A stretch of DNA of 64,000 nucleotides from JAEZHK01 sp040768845. GTDB taxonomy: Bacteria > Bacillota > Clostridia > Christensenellales > Aristaeellaceae. The first letter of the stretch is position 1; the number at the start of each line of letters is the position of its first letter. Positions 16,790 to 27,374 of this stretch are shown piece by piece. The stretch lies in the NCBI GenBank assembly GCA_040768845.1, contig JAXGME010000004.1, positions 186,001 to 250,000 on the forward strand. The letters are read 5' to 3'. The notes under the pieces were generated by a model that saw only the letters and a list, made by a program, of their open reading frames with translations, did not search any database and had not been told where the DNA came from. A program made the position numbers and the translations under genes.

Positions 16790-19700
16790 TCAGCGGAAGT
16801 AGTCGACGGCGCCCCGGAACATGGTGTCGCCGGATTCCCCCGGCACGTTGCGGTAGAGCAGGCGACCGGTGCGCTCAAAATGGGCCATGCGGCCGAACAC
16901 CCGGCCGTCCGGAGAAAAAATGCCCTCCACCGCCGCCGTGGAGCCGTTGGGGTTTGCGCTGATGTCCATCGACGGCGCGCCGGATTCGTCGCAGTACTGG
17001 GTGGCAATCTGCCCATTTTCCGAAAGCGCGCGCAGCTGCTCCGGATTGATGATGAAGCGGCCCTCGCCGTGGGAGATGGGCGCCATGCGCACGGCACCCA
17101 CCGTTTCATGCATCAGCCAGGGGGATTTATTGGACGCCACCCGCACCCGCACCAGCCGGGACTGGTGCCGCCCGATGGCGTTGAAGGTCAGCGTCGGGTC
17201 GGAGGGGAGGGCGTCCCGAATCTCGCCATAGGGCACCAGGCCCAGCTTGACGAGCGCCTGAAAGCCGTTGCACACGCCGCCGATCAGCCCGTCCCGCGCC
17301 GTGAGCAGCTCCGTCACGGCGTCCCGGCTCCGGGGATTGCGCAGAAACGCGGTGATGAACTTGCCGGAGCCCTCCGGTTCGTCGCCGCCGGAGAAGCCGC
17401 CGGGGATGAAGAGAATCTGACTCTCCGCCACCAGATCGGCAAAGCGCGCGGCCGATTCCGCCACATCCTCCGCCGACAGGTTGCGCACCACGAACACGCG
17501 GGGCACCGCGCCGGCGTCCTCAAAAGCCCGCGCCGTGTCGTATTCGCAGTTGGTGCCGGGGAACACCGGGATCAGCACCCGGGGCGCGGCGGCGCGGACG
17601 CGGGGGCGCGGCCAGCCATCGGCGCGGCAGTCGGGTGCGGCGACGATCCCGCCGCCCGGCCGCCCGGAGGGGAACACCCCTTCCAGCCTGCCCTCGTAGG
17701 CGGATTCCAGCTCCGCCATCGGGATGCCGTCAAAGGCGTATTCCGCTGCGGTCCAGCCGATGACTTCGCCCGCGTCGGGGGCGTCCTCGGTCAGTTCCGC
17801 GACAATGGCGCCCGAGGGCGCGTCAAAGGCGGCACCGCGGTCGTACCCCGGCGCGAAGAAAAAACCGATCCGGTTGCCCAGGCACATCTTGAAGAGGGCC
17901 GCGGCCGCGCCGCCAAAGCCCGGCACGGACGCGGAGGCGATCTCGCCCGCGCGGATCATTGAGCGCACCCGGTCAAAGACCGCCCGCATGGCCGCCGCGT
18001 CGGGCAGGCCGTTTTCCCGCGCCTCCGGCGCAAAGAGCGCCACGCGGCGGCCGACGCGCTTGAATTCCGGGGAGATAAGCCTTTCCGCCTCCGCGACGGA
18101 AACCGCGAAGGAGACGAGGGTCGGCGGCACGTCAAGCCGCTCGAAGGAGCCGCTCATGGAATCCTTGCCGCCCACCGCGGCGACGCCCAGGTCCAACTGG
18201 GCGTCCAGCGCGCCCAATAGTGCCGCCAGCGGCTTGCCCCAGCGGCGCGCGTCGCCGGTCATCCGCTCAAAGTACTCCTGAAACGTCAGGTGCGCGCCGC
18301 GCCAGGGCGCGCCGGCGGCGATCAGGCGCGCGACGGATGTGATCACCGCGCGGTACGCGCCGCGGTAGGGGCTCTCATCCATTTCGTAGGGGTTTGCGCC
18401 AAAGGCCATCACCGAGCAGGTTTTGGTGCGGCCGCCCTCGACGGGGATCAGCGCCGCCATGGCCTCCGCGGGCGTCCGCTGCCGGGCGCCGCCGAAGGGC
18501 ATCGTCACCGTGCCCGCGCCGATGGTGGAATCAAACCGCTCCGCCAGCCCCCGCTTTGAGCAAACGTTGAGCGAGGCCACGGCTTCCGTGAGCCGCGTCG
18601 CAAAATCCCCCGCCGGCCGCGCTTTTCGGGGCGTCGGCGCGTTCACGTGCGCCGAGGCGGCGCGGGACGCGCCGTTGGAGTTCAGAAATTCCCGGGACAG
18701 GTCTACGATGGTGTCGCCGTTCCAGCGCATCACCATGCGTCCGCCGTCCGTCACCCGGGCCACCTCGGTGGCCTCCAGATTTTCCGAGGCGGCGAGGGCC
18801 ATGAACTCCGGCACGTCCTCCGGCGCCAGCACCACCGCCATGCGCTCCTGGGATTCGGAGATGGCCAACTCCGTGCCGGTAAGCCCTTCGTACTTGCGGG
18901 GCACGGCGTCAAGGTCGATCTCAAGGCCGTCGGCCAGTTCGCCGATAGCCACGGACACCCCGCCCGCGCCGAAGTCGTTGCAGCGCTTGATGAGCCGCGC
19001 CGCCCGGCCGTTTCGGAACAGCCGCTGAAGCTTGCGCTCCTCCGGCGCGTTGCCCTTTTGCACCTCCGCGCCGCAGGCCTCCAGCGAACAGGCGTCGTGG
19101 GCCTTGGAGGAGCCGGTGGCGCCGCCGCAGCCGTCGCGGCCGGTGCGCCCGCCGAGCAGGATCACCCGATCGCCCGGTACGGGCGCCTCACGCCGAACGT
19201 GGGCGGCGGGCGCGGCGCCCACCACCGCGCCGATCTCCATGCGCTTGGCGGCATAGCCGGGGTGGTAGATCTCGTCCACGAGGCCCGTGGCCAGGCCGAT
19301 CTGATTGCCGTAGGAAGAATAACCCGCCGCCGCCGTGGTGGTCAGCTTGCGTTGGGGCAGCTTGCCCGGCAGGGTTTCGGAGAGGGGACGGGTCGGGTCC
19401 GCCGCGCCGGTCACGCGCATCGCCTGATATACGTAGCCCCGGCCGGACAGCGGATCGCGGATCGCGCCGCCGATGCAGGTGGCCGCGCCGCCGAAGGGTT
19501 CGATCTCGGTGGGGTGGTTGTGGGTTTCGTTTTTAAAAAGCAGAAGCCAGGGCTCGGGTTTTCCGTCTACATCCACGGTGATTTTGACCGTGCAGGCGTT
19601 GATCTCATCGGATTCGTCGAGATCGGTGAGCAGTCCCTTCGACTTCAGAATCTTTGCGCCGATGGTGGCGATGTCCATCAGCGTCACGGGTTTGCCCGCG

Positions 19701-20467
19701 CGCCCCAGCGCCGCGCGCTGGTCGAGGTAGCACTGCCAGGCCCGTTCGGCGTCCAGATCGTCAAAGGTGACGTCCGTCAGGTGGGTCAGAAAGGTGGTGT
19801 GGCGGCAATGGTCCGACCAATAGGTGTCGATCACCTTCAGCTCGGTCAGCGTCGGGTCCCGCTTTTCGCCCAGGAAATGGTCCCGGCAGAAGGCGAGGTC
19901 CGCCTCGTCCATCGCGAGGCCCAGTTCGCGGCGCAGCGCGGCGAGGCCGGCGCCGTCCAGGGCGGTAAAGCCCGCAAGCGTGGGCACCCGCGCCGGAGCC
20001 GCGGCGGGCATCGCCAGCGTTTCGGCCGGCGCGAGGGATGCCTCGCGGCTCTCCACCGGGTTGATCACGTATTTTTTGATCCGGCCGACGGCCTCCTCCG
20101 ACAGCGCGCCGGAAAGAAGGTACACCCGCGCGGTGCGCACCAGCGGTTTTTCGCGCTGGGACAGAAGCTGCATGCACTGGGCGGCGGAGTCGGCCCGCTG
20201 GTCGAACTGGCCGGGCAGGTATTCCACGGCGAAGACCGCGCCGCCCTCCGGCAGGTCAAAGAACACGTCGTCCAGCTGCGGCTCGGAAAATACGGTGGCG
20301 ACGCCGCGCTCAAAGAGGGCGCGGTCCACGCCCTCGACGTCGTAGCGGTTGAGAAGGCGCAGCCCTTCAAGGCCTTCCACCCCCAAAAAGGCGGTCAGAT
20401 CCCGCAAAAGCGCCTGCGCCTCCAGGTCAACCCCCGGTTTTTTTTCCACGTATACGCGGTATACCAT
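16790..20467 (-). CDS. purL: Phosphoribosylformylglycinamidine synthase, single-chain
   Basis: 1225 residues. It makes FGAM from FGAR, glutamine and ATP, the fourth step of purine synthesis. The N-terminal PurS-like part is followed by two PurM-like ATP-binding halves (DTYWSDHCRHTTF, KNETHNHPTEIEPFGGAATC, GGRTGRDGCGGAT) and a C-terminal glutaminase with nucleophile GGVCNGFQ and the HGEGRF motif. It is the long firmicute/clostridial form rather than the split PurSQL of Bacillus. The start MVYRVYVEKK at 20467 is one base after the purD stop; an upstream extension of the frame overlaps purD and is rejected. Confidence 0.97.
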   Translation of the reverse strand: MVYRVYVEKKPGVDLEAQALLRDLTAFLGVEGLEGLRLLNRYDVEGVDRALFERGVATVFSEPQLDDVFFDLPEGGAVFAVEYLPGQFDQRADSAAQCMQLLSQREKPLVRTARVYLLSGALSEEAVGRIKKYVINPVESREASLAPAETLAMPAAAPARVPTLAGFTALDGAGLAALRRELGLAMDEADLAFCRDHFLGEKRDPTLTELKVIDTYWSDHCRHTTFLTHLTDVTFDDLDAERAWQCYLDQRAALGRAGKPVTLMDIATIGAKILKSKGLLTDLDESDEINACTVKITVDVDGKPEPWLLLFKNETHNHPTEIEPFGGAATCIGGAIRDPLSGRGYVYQAMRVTGAADPTRPLSETLPGKLPQRKLTTTAAAGYSSYGNQIGLATGLVDEIYHPGYAAKRMEIGAVVGAAPAAHVRREAPVPGDRVILLGGRTGRDGCGGATGSSKAHDACSLEACGAEVQKGNAPEERKLQRLFRNGRAARLIKRCNDFGAGGVSVAIGELADGLEIDLDAVPRKYEGLTGTELAISESQERMAVVLAPEDVPEFMALAASENLEATEVARVTDGGRMVMRWNGDTIVDLSREFLNSNGASRAASAHVNAPTPRKARPAGDFATRLTEAVASLNVCSKRGLAERFDSTIGAGTVTMPFGGARQRTPAEAMAALIPVEGGRTKTCSVMAFGANPYEMDESPYRGAYRAVITSVARLIAAGAPWRGAHLTFQEYFERMTGDARRWGKPLAALLGALDAQLDLGVAAVGGKDSMSGSFERLDVPPTLVSFAVSVAEAERLISPEFKRVGRRVALFAPEARENGLPDAAAMRAVFDRVRSMIRAGEIASASVPGFGGAAAALFKMCLGNRIGFFFAPGYDRGAAFDAPSGAIVAELTEDAPDAGEVIGWTAAEYAFDGIPMAELESAYEGRLEGVFPSGRPGGGIVAAPDCRADGWPRPRVRAAAPRVLIPVFPGTNCEYDTARAFEDAGAVPRVFVVRNLSAEDVAESAARFADLVAESQILFIPGGFSGGDEPEGSGKFITAFLRNPRSRDAVTELLTARDGLIGGVCNGFQALVKLGLVPYGEIRDALPSDPTLTFNAIGRHQSRLVRVRVASNKSPWLMHETVGAVRMAPISHGEGRFIINPEQLRALSENGQIATQYCDESGAPSMDISANPNGSTAAVEGIFSPDGRVFGRMAHFERTGRLLYRNVPGESGDTMFRGAVDYFR

Positions 20468-20468
20468 G

Positions 20469-21737
20469 CTATGCCCTTCCTTCCAGTGCGCGCCGGCCGA
20501 TGTCGCGGCGGAAGAAGGCGCCGTCAAAGCGCACCATTGCCGCCGCTTTCGTCGCGCGTTCCACAGCGGTTTTGAGGTCCTCCGCCGCGCAGGTGACGCC
20601 CAGTACCCGCCCGCCGGCGGTGACCAGGCGGCCATCCTTCACGGCTGTGCCGCTGTGAAAGACCGTCGCGCATTCCTCCGCGCCACCCAGATCGATGGGC
20701 AGGCCCTTTTCGTACGCGCCCGGGTACCCGCCGGAGGCCACCATCACCACGCAGCTGGCGCCGCCGCGAAAGCGCACGTCGGCCGCGTCAAGGCGCTCGC
20801 CCCGCACCGCGAGGAGAATATCCATCAAATCGCTCTCCAGGAGCGACAGCACCGCCTGGGCTTCCGGGTCGCCGAAGCGGGCGTTGTACTCGATCACCTT
20901 GGGGCCGTCTTTCGTCAGCATCAGTCCAAAGTACAGGCAGCCCTTGAAGGGGCGGCCCTCCCGGTTCATGGCCTCGACGGTGGGCAGGAAGATTTCCCGC
21001 ATCGCGCGCGCCGCGACGGCCTCGGTGTAGAAGGGGTTGGGCGCGACGACGCCCATGCCGCCGGTGTTGGGGCCCAGATCGCCGTCAAAGGCGCGCTTGT
21101 GGTCCATGGAGGACACCATGGGCACCAGGGTCTTGCCGTCGGTGAAGGCCAGCACCGTCACCTCCGGCCCGGTGAGGAACTCCTCGATCACCACGCGCCG
21201 GCCGCTGTCGCCGAAGGCGCCCTCTGCCATCATGGCATGCACCGCGGCCCGGGCCCCGGCGAGGTCCTCCGCGATCACCACGCCCTTGCCCAGGGCCAGC
21301 CCGTCCGCCTTGATCACCTGGGGAAACGCGCAGCCCGACAGGTATTGAAGGGCCGCCGCCTCGCCGTCAAAGGTGCGGTATGCGGCGGTGGGGATGCCAT
21401 ACCGGCGCATCAGGTCCTTTGAAAAGATCTTGCTGCTCTCGATTTCGGCAGCGCGCTTTGTGGGCCCGAAGCAGCCCACGCCCGCCGCCTCGAGGGCGTC
21501 CACCGCGCCCAGGGCCAGCGGGTCGTCCGGCGCGACCACCGCGAAGTCGATATGGTGCTCCAGCGCGAAGCGGACGAGCCCTTCGATGTCCGTGGCGGCC
21601 ACCGGCGCGCACTCAGCCACCCGGGCGATGCCCGCGTTTCCCGGCAGCGCGTAGAGCTTTTCCACGCGCCTGCTCTGGGCGATCTTCACGGCCAGCGCAT
21701 GCTCGCGCCCGCCTCCGCCCACGATCATGACGTTCAT
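20469..21737 (-). CDS. purD: Phosphoribosylamine-glycine ligase
   Basis: 422 residues, normal length. ATP-grasp enzyme joining glycine to phosphoribosylamine to give GAR, step two of the pathway. Starts MNVMIVGGGGREHALA, with KADGLALGKGV and VIEYNARFGDPEAQ as ATP and metal-binding motifs. It is 14 nt downstream of the AICAR formyltransferase gene and one base before purL, so translation is likely coupled through the operon. Confidence 0.97.
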   Translation of the reverse strand: MNVMIVGGGGREHALAVKIAQSRRVEKLYALPGNAGIARVAECAPVAATDIEGLVRFALEHHIDFAVVAPDDPLALGAVDALEAAGVGCFGPTKRAAEIESSKIFSKDLMRRYGIPTAAYRTFDGEAAALQYLSGCAFPQVIKADGLALGKGVVIAEDLAGARAAVHAMMAEGAFGDSGRRVVIEEFLTGPEVTVLAFTDGKTLVPMVSSMDHKRAFDGDLGPNTGGMGVVAPNPFYTEAVAARAMREIFLPTVEAMNREGRPFKGCLYFGLMLTKDGPKVIEYNARFGDPEAQAVLSLLESDLMDILLAVRGERLDAADVRFRGGASCVVMVASGGYPGAYEKGLPIDLGGAEECATVFHSGTAVKDGRLVTAGGRVLGVTCAAEDLKTAVERATKAAAMVRFDGAFFRRDIGRRALEGRA

Positions 21738-21751
21738 GGCAATCTCCTCCC

Positions 21752-22918
21752 CTAGTGATGAAAGAGCCTGAGCCCCGTAAAGGCCATGGCGATGCCGAAG
21801 CGGTCGCAGGCGGCGATCACGTGGTCGTCGCGGATGGAGCCGCCCGGCTGGGCGATGAAGGAAACGCCGCTCTTATGCGCCCGTTCCACGTTGTCGCCGA
21901 AGGGGAAGAAGGCGTCGCTGGCGAGGGATACGCCGGTAAAGCCGGAGAGCCATTCCGCACGCTCGTCCGCGGGGATGGGCTCCGGCTTTTCGAGGAAGAA
22001 GTCCGGCCAGCGTTCAAAGATTTCCGGCAGGTTCAGAAGGTATCCGTCCACGCAGTTGTCCCGTTCCGGGCGGGAGAGTCCACCTTTGAAGGGCAGCGCC
22101 AGCGCCTTCGGGTGGAGGCGCAGGTGGAACAGATCCGCCTTGTCGCCGGCCAGCCGCGTGCAGTGGATGCGGGACTGCTGCCCCGCGCCCACGCCGATGG
22201 TCTGGCCGTTTTCCGCGTAGACGACGGAATTGGACTGGGTGTACTTGAGGGCGATCATGGCCACGACCAGGTCCCGCGCCGCGCCCTCGGGGATCGCCTT
22301 TTCGCGGGTCACCACGTTTTCAAGCAGCGCCGCGTCGATTGTCACATCGTTTCGGGCTTGCTCGAAGGTGACGCCAAAAACCGTGCGCACATCGGCGGCG
22401 GGCGGCGCATAGAGGGGATCCACCTCGATGACGTTATAGGCGCCCTTGCGCTTTTTTGTCAGGATTTCCAGCGCCTCCGGGTGGTAGCCCGGCGCGATGA
22501 TGCCGTCGGAAACCTCCCGGGCGATCAGCCTTGCCGTGTCCGGGTCGCACGCGTCCGACAGCGCGATGAAGTCGCCGAAGGAGGACATGCGGTCCGCGCC
22601 CCGGGCGCGGGCGTAGGCGGCGGCGAGGGGGGAGAGGGGTTCGCCCTCGGGCAGGAAAAAGCTCCTGCGCAGCGATTCCGTCAGCGGCACGCCCACCGCC
22701 GCGCCGGCGGGGCTGACATGCTTGAAGGACGCGGCGGCGGGAAGGCCGATGGCCGCCCGGAGTTCGCGCACCAGCTGCCAGCCGTTGAGCGCATCCAGAA
22801 AGTTGATGTAGCCGGGCCTGCCCGACAGCACCGAAACCGGCAGCGCGCCCGCATCCGAAAAGATGCGCGCGGGCTTCTGGTTGGGGTTGAGTCCGTACTT
22901 GAGTTCCAGCGACTGCAT
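21752..22918 (-). CDS. AICAR formyltransferase, stand-alone domain
   Basis: 388 residues corresponding to the C-terminal formyltransferase half of PurH, without the N-terminal IMP cyclohydrolase. It transfers a formyl group from 10-formyl-THF to AICAR, giving FAICAR. Typical motifs: LKYGLNPNQKPA, SFKHVSPAGAAVG, YTQSNSVVYAENGQTIGVGAGQQSR, SDAFFPFGDN and QPGGSIRDDHVIAA. The start at 22918 is the MQSLELKYG methionine; the frame upstream belongs to the preceding gene. The missing ring-closing activity is supplied by the next gene upstream. Confidence 0.93.
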   Translation of the reverse strand: MQSLELKYGLNPNQKPARIFSDAGALPVSVLSGRPGYINFLDALNGWQLVRELRAAIGLPAAASFKHVSPAGAAVGVPLTESLRRSFFLPEGEPLSPLAAAYARARGADRMSSFGDFIALSDACDPDTARLIAREVSDGIIAPGYHPEALEILTKKRKGAYNVIEVDPLYAPPAADVRTVFGVTFEQARNDVTIDAALLENVVTREKAIPEGAARDLVVAMIALKYTQSNSVVYAENGQTIGVGAGQQSRIHCTRLAGDKADLFHLRLHPKALALPFKGGLSRPERDNCVDGYLLNLPEIFERWPDFFLEKPEPIPADERAEWLSGFTGVSLASDAFFPFGDNVERAHKSGVSFIAQPGGSIRDDHVIAACDRFGIAMAFTGLRLFHH

Positions 22919-22920
22919 GC

Positions 22921-23613
22921 TTACGCCTCCAGCGCGTTGAGGATGTGGTCCTCGAACGCCATCGTCTTGGGATCGATCGCGCGCACAAAGAGCGCGACCT
23001 TGTTTTCCGGGTCCAGCGCGGCCCACAGCGCGCGGGCAAGGTCCTTTGGCGCGAGGTTTGACTCTAGCGCCGCCGGTTCTCCGGAGAAGGGCATGAGGGG
23101 GGTGGCGCCGGGCCGGTAGGTGTGGATCAGGTGGACAAGGCCCGGCCGGGGGACCCCGTAGCGGAAGAAGAACCGCTCGCAGCCCGCGCCGCGCCTGAGG
23201 ATGCTCAGATCATAGGAGAACGCGCCGCCCGCAAATGTCACCATGCCGGAGATGCGGGGCGTCCAGTTTGGGGCGTCCGGCTCATATTCCCGCGTCGCCA
23301 GCGCGGCCTCAAAGGTTTCGCCGCGGCGGAGAAAGTCCAGGATGGTGTCGGTCTGGTCGCCGTTGGTGACAATCGTCCTGTTTTCGTACACCCGCACCGG
23401 GGCGTACAGGATGAGGGACGGGTCCTCCACCTTGGCCGGATCAAAGGCCCTGGCCCGGAGGCCGTCGCCCTCGCGGACGAGCAGGCGGTTGCGGCTGTTC
23501 GCGCTGCGCCCCATCAGAAAATAGGCGGCGAGGGCGCGGCCGTCGGGAAACGCACCCAGAAGGACGCCGCGGCCGGGGTAGGCCCGAAGGCCGGGATGAT
23601 CAATCAGGTTCAT
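22921..23613 (-). CDS. purO: IMP cyclohydrolase, archaeal PurO-like
   Basis: 230 residues. Resembles the archaeal-type IMP cyclohydrolase family (PurO), which closes the ring of FAICAR to give IMP, rather than the bacterial PurH N-terminal domain. Visible are YPGRGVLLGAFPDG, YFLMGRSANSRNR, VYENRTIVTNGDQTD, YEPDAPNWTPRISG and the C-terminal FEDHILNAL. It overlaps purN by 4 nt and is 2 nt from the formyltransferase gene, so the two halves of the last two steps are made side by side. The start at 23613 gives the ATGA overlap; a longer in-frame extension is not supported. Confidence 0.88.
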   Translation of the reverse strand: MNLIDHPGLRAYPGRGVLLGAFPDGRALAAYFLMGRSANSRNRLLVREGDGLRARAFDPAKVEDPSLILYAPVRVYENRTIVTNGDQTDTILDFLRRGETFEAALATREYEPDAPNWTPRISGMVTFAGGAFSYDLSILRRGAGCERFFFRYGVPRPGLVHLIHTYRPGATPLMPFSGEPAALESNLAPKDLARALWAALDPENKVALFVRAIDPKTMAFEDHILNALEA

Positions 23614-24203
23614 GAGCGCATCTCCTTTACGATTTCGGCGGAGAGAGCCTCGACCGCGCGGGGCAGAAGCACCCACTCGGCCTTGGCCATCACGCGCTTT
23701 TGCAGGGTTTCCGGCGTGTCGCCGGGCAGCACCCTGACCGCCTTCTGGGCGAGGATCCTCCCGCCGTCGGGGATTTCGTTGACCAGGTGCACCGTGGCGC
23801 CGGTCAGCTTGACGCCGCGCCTGAGGGCCTCCCGGTGGGGAACAAGGCCGTAGAAGCCCTTGCCGCAGAAGGCGGGGATCAGCGACGGATGCACGTTGAC
23901 GATGCGGTTTTCAAAGCGGCGCACAAAGCCGGGGCTGAGGATGGTCAGGTACCCGGCCAGTACGATGAGGTCAATCTTCCGATCCTCGAGGACGGCAACG
24001 AGGGCATCCTCGCCGTCCGCCTTTGTGACGGTGGCGGCTTCGATCCCCGCGCACCTCGCGCGGACGAGGGCATAAGCATCCGGCCGGCTGGAGACGACCA
24101 GCGCGATTTTGCCGCTTTTCAGCTTGCCGGCAGCTTCGGCGTCCATCAGCGCCTGGAGGTTTGTGCCGCCGCCGGACACGAGCACGGCAATCCGCGCCTT
24201 CAC
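23610..24203 (-). CDS. purN: Phosphoribosylglycinamide formyltransferase
   Basis: 197 residues. Formyl-THF-dependent GAR transformylase, step three. Motifs: [13 protein letters not shown] at the start, [12 protein letters not shown], the catalytic [17 protein letters not shown] with its histidine, and [14 protein letters not shown]. The family often has D in the last motif (DxGxI), matched here by PDGGRIL. Overlaps purM by 4 nt and the cyclohydrolase gene by 4 nt. Confidence 0.96.
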   Translation of the reverse strand: MKARIAVLVSGGGTNLQALMDAEAAGKLKSGKIALVVSSRPDAYALVRARCAGIEAATVTKADGEDALVAVLEDRKIDLIVLAGYLTILSPGFVRRFENRIVNVHPSLIPAFCGKGFYGLVPHREALRRGVKLTGATVHLVNEIPDGGRILAQKAVRVLPGDTPETLQKRVMAKAEWVLLPRAVEALSAEIVKEMRS

Positions 24204-25234
24204 CGCAGGACCACGCCTTCGTCGCCCGGGGCGACCTCGCCCAGCGCGAAGGCGGCCTCGCCGGCTTCCCGGAGGATGGAGAGCGCGCGGCCCGCGTCCG
24301 CCTTTGCGACCACCACCGCCATGCCCACACCCATGTTGAAGGTGTTGAACATGTCCCGCTCCGGAATGTCCCCGGCGCGGCGGATGATGTCAAAGACGGC
24401 CTGGGGGCGGACGGCGGCCCGGTCAATGACGGCGGTCATCCCCTCCGGCAGCGCGCGGGGGATGTTTTCGAAGAACCCGCCGCCGGTGATGTGGGCCACG
24501 GACTTGACGGGCACCGCCTCCGCAAGCGCCAGAAGGGGCTTGACATAGATGCGGGTGGGGATCAAAAGCGCTTCGCCCAGCGTGGTGCCCAGCTCGTCAT
24601 AGTATCGGGAAAGGGCGCCGGCCTCCACGTTCAGCGCCTTGCGCACCAACGAGAAGCCGTTGGAGTGGACGCCGGAGGAGGGCAGCGCGATCAGCGCGTC
24701 GCCGGGACGGATTCGGGTTTTGTCGAAGATCTTCGCCCGGTCCACCACGCCCACGGAAAAGCCCGCAAGATCATATTCGTCCTCGGGGTAGAAGCCGGGC
24801 ATCTCGGCGGTCTCGCCGCCCACCAGCGCGCAGCCCGCCTGCACGCAGCCCTCCGCCACGCCGGAGACGATGGCGGCGATTTTTTCCGGTACGTTCTTGC
24901 CGCAGGCGATGTAATCCAGAAAGATCAGCGGTTTTGCGCCGCAGCAGACGACATCGTTGACGCACATGGCCACGCAGTCGATGCCCACGGTATCGTGACG
25001 GTCCATCAGAAACGCGATCTTGAGCTTCGTGCCCACGCCGTCGGTGCCGCTGACCAGCACCGGCCGCGAAATGCCCGTCAGGTCCAGTTCAAAAAGGCCG
25101 CCGAAACCGCCGATGCCGCTGGCGCACCCCGGGATGACCGTGCGCGCGATGTGGTGCTTCATCAGATCCACCGCGCGGTATCCGGCGGTGATGTCCACGC
25201 CCGCCGCCTTGTAGCTGTCACTCTGGCTGATCAT
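24200..25234 (-). CDS. purM: Phosphoribosylformylglycinamidine cyclo-ligase
   Basis: 344 residues. AIR synthetase, step five. Motifs: [56 protein letters not shown] and [11 protein letters not shown], then [20 protein letters not shown] overlaps on both sides (purF upstream, purN downstream) indicate tight translational coupling. Confidence 0.97.
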   Translation of the reverse strand: MISQSDSYKAAGVDITAGYRAVDLMKHHIARTVIPGCASGIGGFGGLFELDLTGISRPVLVSGTDGVGTKLKIAFLMDRHDTVGIDCVAMCVNDVVCCGAKPLIFLDYIACGKNVPEKIAAIVSGVAEGCVQAGCALVGGETAEMPGFYPEDEYDLAGFSVGVVDRAKIFDKTRIRPGDALIALPSSGVHSNGFSLVRKALNVEAGALSRYYDELGTTLGEALLIPTRIYVKPLLALAEAVPVKSVAHITGGGFFENIPRALPEGMTAVIDRAAVRPQAVFDIIRRAGDIPERDMFNTFNMGVGMAVVVAKADAGRALSILREAGEAAFALGEVAPGDEGVVLR

Positions 25235-26658
25235 ACCGGCAAATCCTCCGGAAGCTTTGATTCAAATTTGGACTTGGACGGTTTTGCCGGCGGCGTGCAG
25301 GGGTATTCGCCGGTAAAACAGGCGGTGCAAAAGCCCCGGGTGTTGTCCGCCAGCATGGGTACGCTGCCCACGGAGAGGTAGCCCAGCGAGTCCGCGCCGA
25401 TGATCTGACGGATCTCCTCCACCGAGTGATGGCAGGCGATGAGCTTGTCGCGGGAGTCGATGTCGGTGCCGAAGTAGCAGGGATGCAGAAAGGGCGGCGC
25501 CGACACGCGCATGTGGATCTCCTTCGCGCCCGCGTCGCGCAGAAGGTTCACGATCCGCGCGCTGGTGGTGCCGCGGACGATGGAGTCGTCGATCAGCACC
25601 ACGCGCTTGCCCGCCACGGTGGCGGCCACCGGGTTCAGCTTGATGCGCACCTTGTTCTCCCGGTCGACCTGGGAAGGCTGAATGAAGGTGCGCGCGATGT
25701 ACTTGTTCTTGATGAAGCCGATGCCATAGGGGATGCCCGACTGGCGGGCGTAGCCCACCGCCGCGTCAATGCCGCTGTCCGGCACGCCCACCACCACGTC
25801 GGCCTGCACCGGGTGCTCCAGCGCGAGGAACGCACCCGCGCGAAGCCGCGCCGTGTGTACGCTGGAGCCGTCGATCACCGAGTCCGGCCGGGCAAAGTAG
25901 ATGTACTCAAAGACGCAGGTGGTCTTGGGGGCGGCGTTCATCCGATCGGGCAGCGAGCGCATGCCGGATTTGTCCACCACCACGATTTCACCCGGGGCCA
26001 CATCCCGCAAAAAGCGGGCGCCGATGGCGTCGAGGGCGCAGCTCTCCGACGCAAACACCGTGCTCTCGCCCAGCTTTCCGATGCACAGCGGCCTGAAGCC
26101 GTGGGGGTCGCGCACCGCGATCAGCTTGGTGGGGGACATGATCGTCAGGGAATAGGCGCCCTCCAGCCGGTTCATCGCGGCGGACACCGCCTCCTCGATG
26201 GAAGCGGTCTTCAGGCGCTCCTGGGTGATCACGTAGGAAATCACCTCGGTATCGGAGGAGGTGTGGAAGATGGAGCCGCGCATCTCCAGCGCCTCCCGGA
26301 GCTCGGAGGCGTTGGACAGCGCGCCGTTGTGGGCCAGCGCCATCTGCCCCTTGACGTGGTTGACCACCAGCGGCTGCGCGTTTTTGCGGGGTTCCGCGCC
26401 CATGGTGGCGTAGCGCACGTGGCCGATGATCATGTTGCCGGGGCCCATGGCCCGGAGGGCGGACTCGGTCATGACCTCGCTGACCAGCCCCGCGTCCTTG
26501 TGGCAGGTGATCACGCCGCGATCCCCAAGCGCGATGCCGCAGCTCTCCTGCCCCCGGTGCTGCAGCGCGAAGAGCGCGTAGTAGGACGCCGAAACCACGT
26601 CGCGGCCGTCCGGACTGTACATGCCGAACACGCCGCATTCGTCGTGAATCTTGGCCAT
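25231..26658 (-). CDS. purF: Amidophosphoribosyltransferase
   Basis: 475 residues. First committed step: PRPP plus glutamine to phosphoribosylamine. The N-terminal nucleophile cysteine follows a short propeptide (MAKIHDE before CGVFGMY). The glutaminase motif [11 protein letters not shown] and the PRPP loop [14 protein letters not shown] are present. Cysteines in [21 protein letters not shown] and [12 protein letters not shown] match the ligands of the [4Fe-4S] cluster in the Bacillus type, so the enzyme is probably oxygen-sensitive. Two bases separate it from purC. Confidence 0.97.
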   Translation of the reverse strand: MAKIHDECGVFGMYSPDGRDVVSASYYALFALQHRGQESCGIALGDRGVITCHKDAGLVSEVMTESALRAMGPGNMIIGHVRYATMGAEPRKNAQPLVVNHVKGQMALAHNGALSNASELREALEMRGSIFHTSSDTEVISYVITQERLKTASIEEAVSAAMNRLEGAYSLTIMSPTKLIAVRDPHGFRPLCIGKLGESTVFASESCALDAIGARFLRDVAPGEIVVVDKSGMRSLPDRMNAAPKTTCVFEYIYFARPDSVIDGSSVHTARLRAGAFLALEHPVQADVVVGVPDSGIDAAVGYARQSGIPYGIGFIKNKYIARTFIQPSQVDRENKVRIKLNPVAATVAGKRVVLIDDSIVRGTTSARIVNLLRDAGAKEIHMRVSAPPFLHPCYFGTDIDSRDKLIACHHSVEEIRQIIGADSLGYLSVGSVPMLADNTRGFCTACFTGEYPCTPPAKPSKSKFESKLPEDLPV

Positions 26659-26660
26659 AA

Positions 26661-27374
26661 CTATTCTCCCAGAAGGCGCTTTAAAATCTCGCGGTAAGCG
26701 TCCTCGACGCCGCCCAAATCGCGGCGGAAGCGGTCCTTGTCCAGCTTTTCCTGGGTGCGGCTGTCCCAGAAGCGACAGGTATCCGGCGAAATCTCGTCGG
26801 CCAGCACGAGGGTGCCGTCCGCCGTCTTGCCAAACTCCAGCTTGAAGTCAATCAGCTCGATGCCCGCGTCCTTCAGGTATTCCGCGAGGATTCTGTCCAC
26901 CGCCAGCGCGTAGTCGCTGATCATTTTGAGCTCGTCCTCGGTGGCCAGGTCCAGCGCGAGGATGTGGTATTCGTTGACCAGCGGATCGCCCAGCTCGTCG
27001 TCCTTGTAGCAGAACTCCAGCACCGTGCGCTTCAGCTTCACGCCCTCCTCAAGGCCCAGGCGCTTGGCCAGCGATCCCGCCGCGATGTTGCGCACGATGA
27101 CCTCCAGCGGAATGATCGAAACCTTTTTGACCAGGGTTTCCCGGTCGGAAAGCTCCTTCACCAGATGGGTGGGCACGCCCTTTTTTTCGAGCAGCCGCAT
27201 CAGGTGGTTGGACACCCGGTTGTTGATGGCGCCCTTGCCCTGAATGGTGCCCTTTTTCAGGCCGTTGAAGGCGGTGGCGTCGTCCTTGTAGGAGACGATG
27301 CAAAGCGCCGGGTCGTCGGTTGCGTACACCTTTTTGGCCTTGCCTTCGTAGAGCTGCTCAAGTTTCTCAGCCAT
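26661..27374 (-). CDS. purC: SAICAR synthetase
   Basis: 237 residues. Joins CAIR and aspartate. Motifs: [55 protein letters not shown] and [16 protein letters not shown]. The start at 27374 is chosen for the GGAGGG site 7 nt upstream; a six-codon extension to 27392 would bury that site. Its first codons overlap the 3' end of purE by 8 nt. Confidence 0.96.
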   Translation of the reverse strand: MAEKLEQLYEGKAKKVYATDDPALCIVSYKDDATAFNGLKKGTIQGKGAINNRVSNHLMRLLEKKGVPTHLVKELSDRETLVKKVSIIPLEVIVRNIAAGSLAKRLGLEEGVKLKRTVLEFCYKDDELGDPLVNEYHILALDLATEDELKMISDYALAVDRILAEYLKDAGIELIDFKLEFGKTADGTLVLADEISPDTCRFWDSRTQEKLDKDRFRRDLGGVEDAYREILKRLLGE

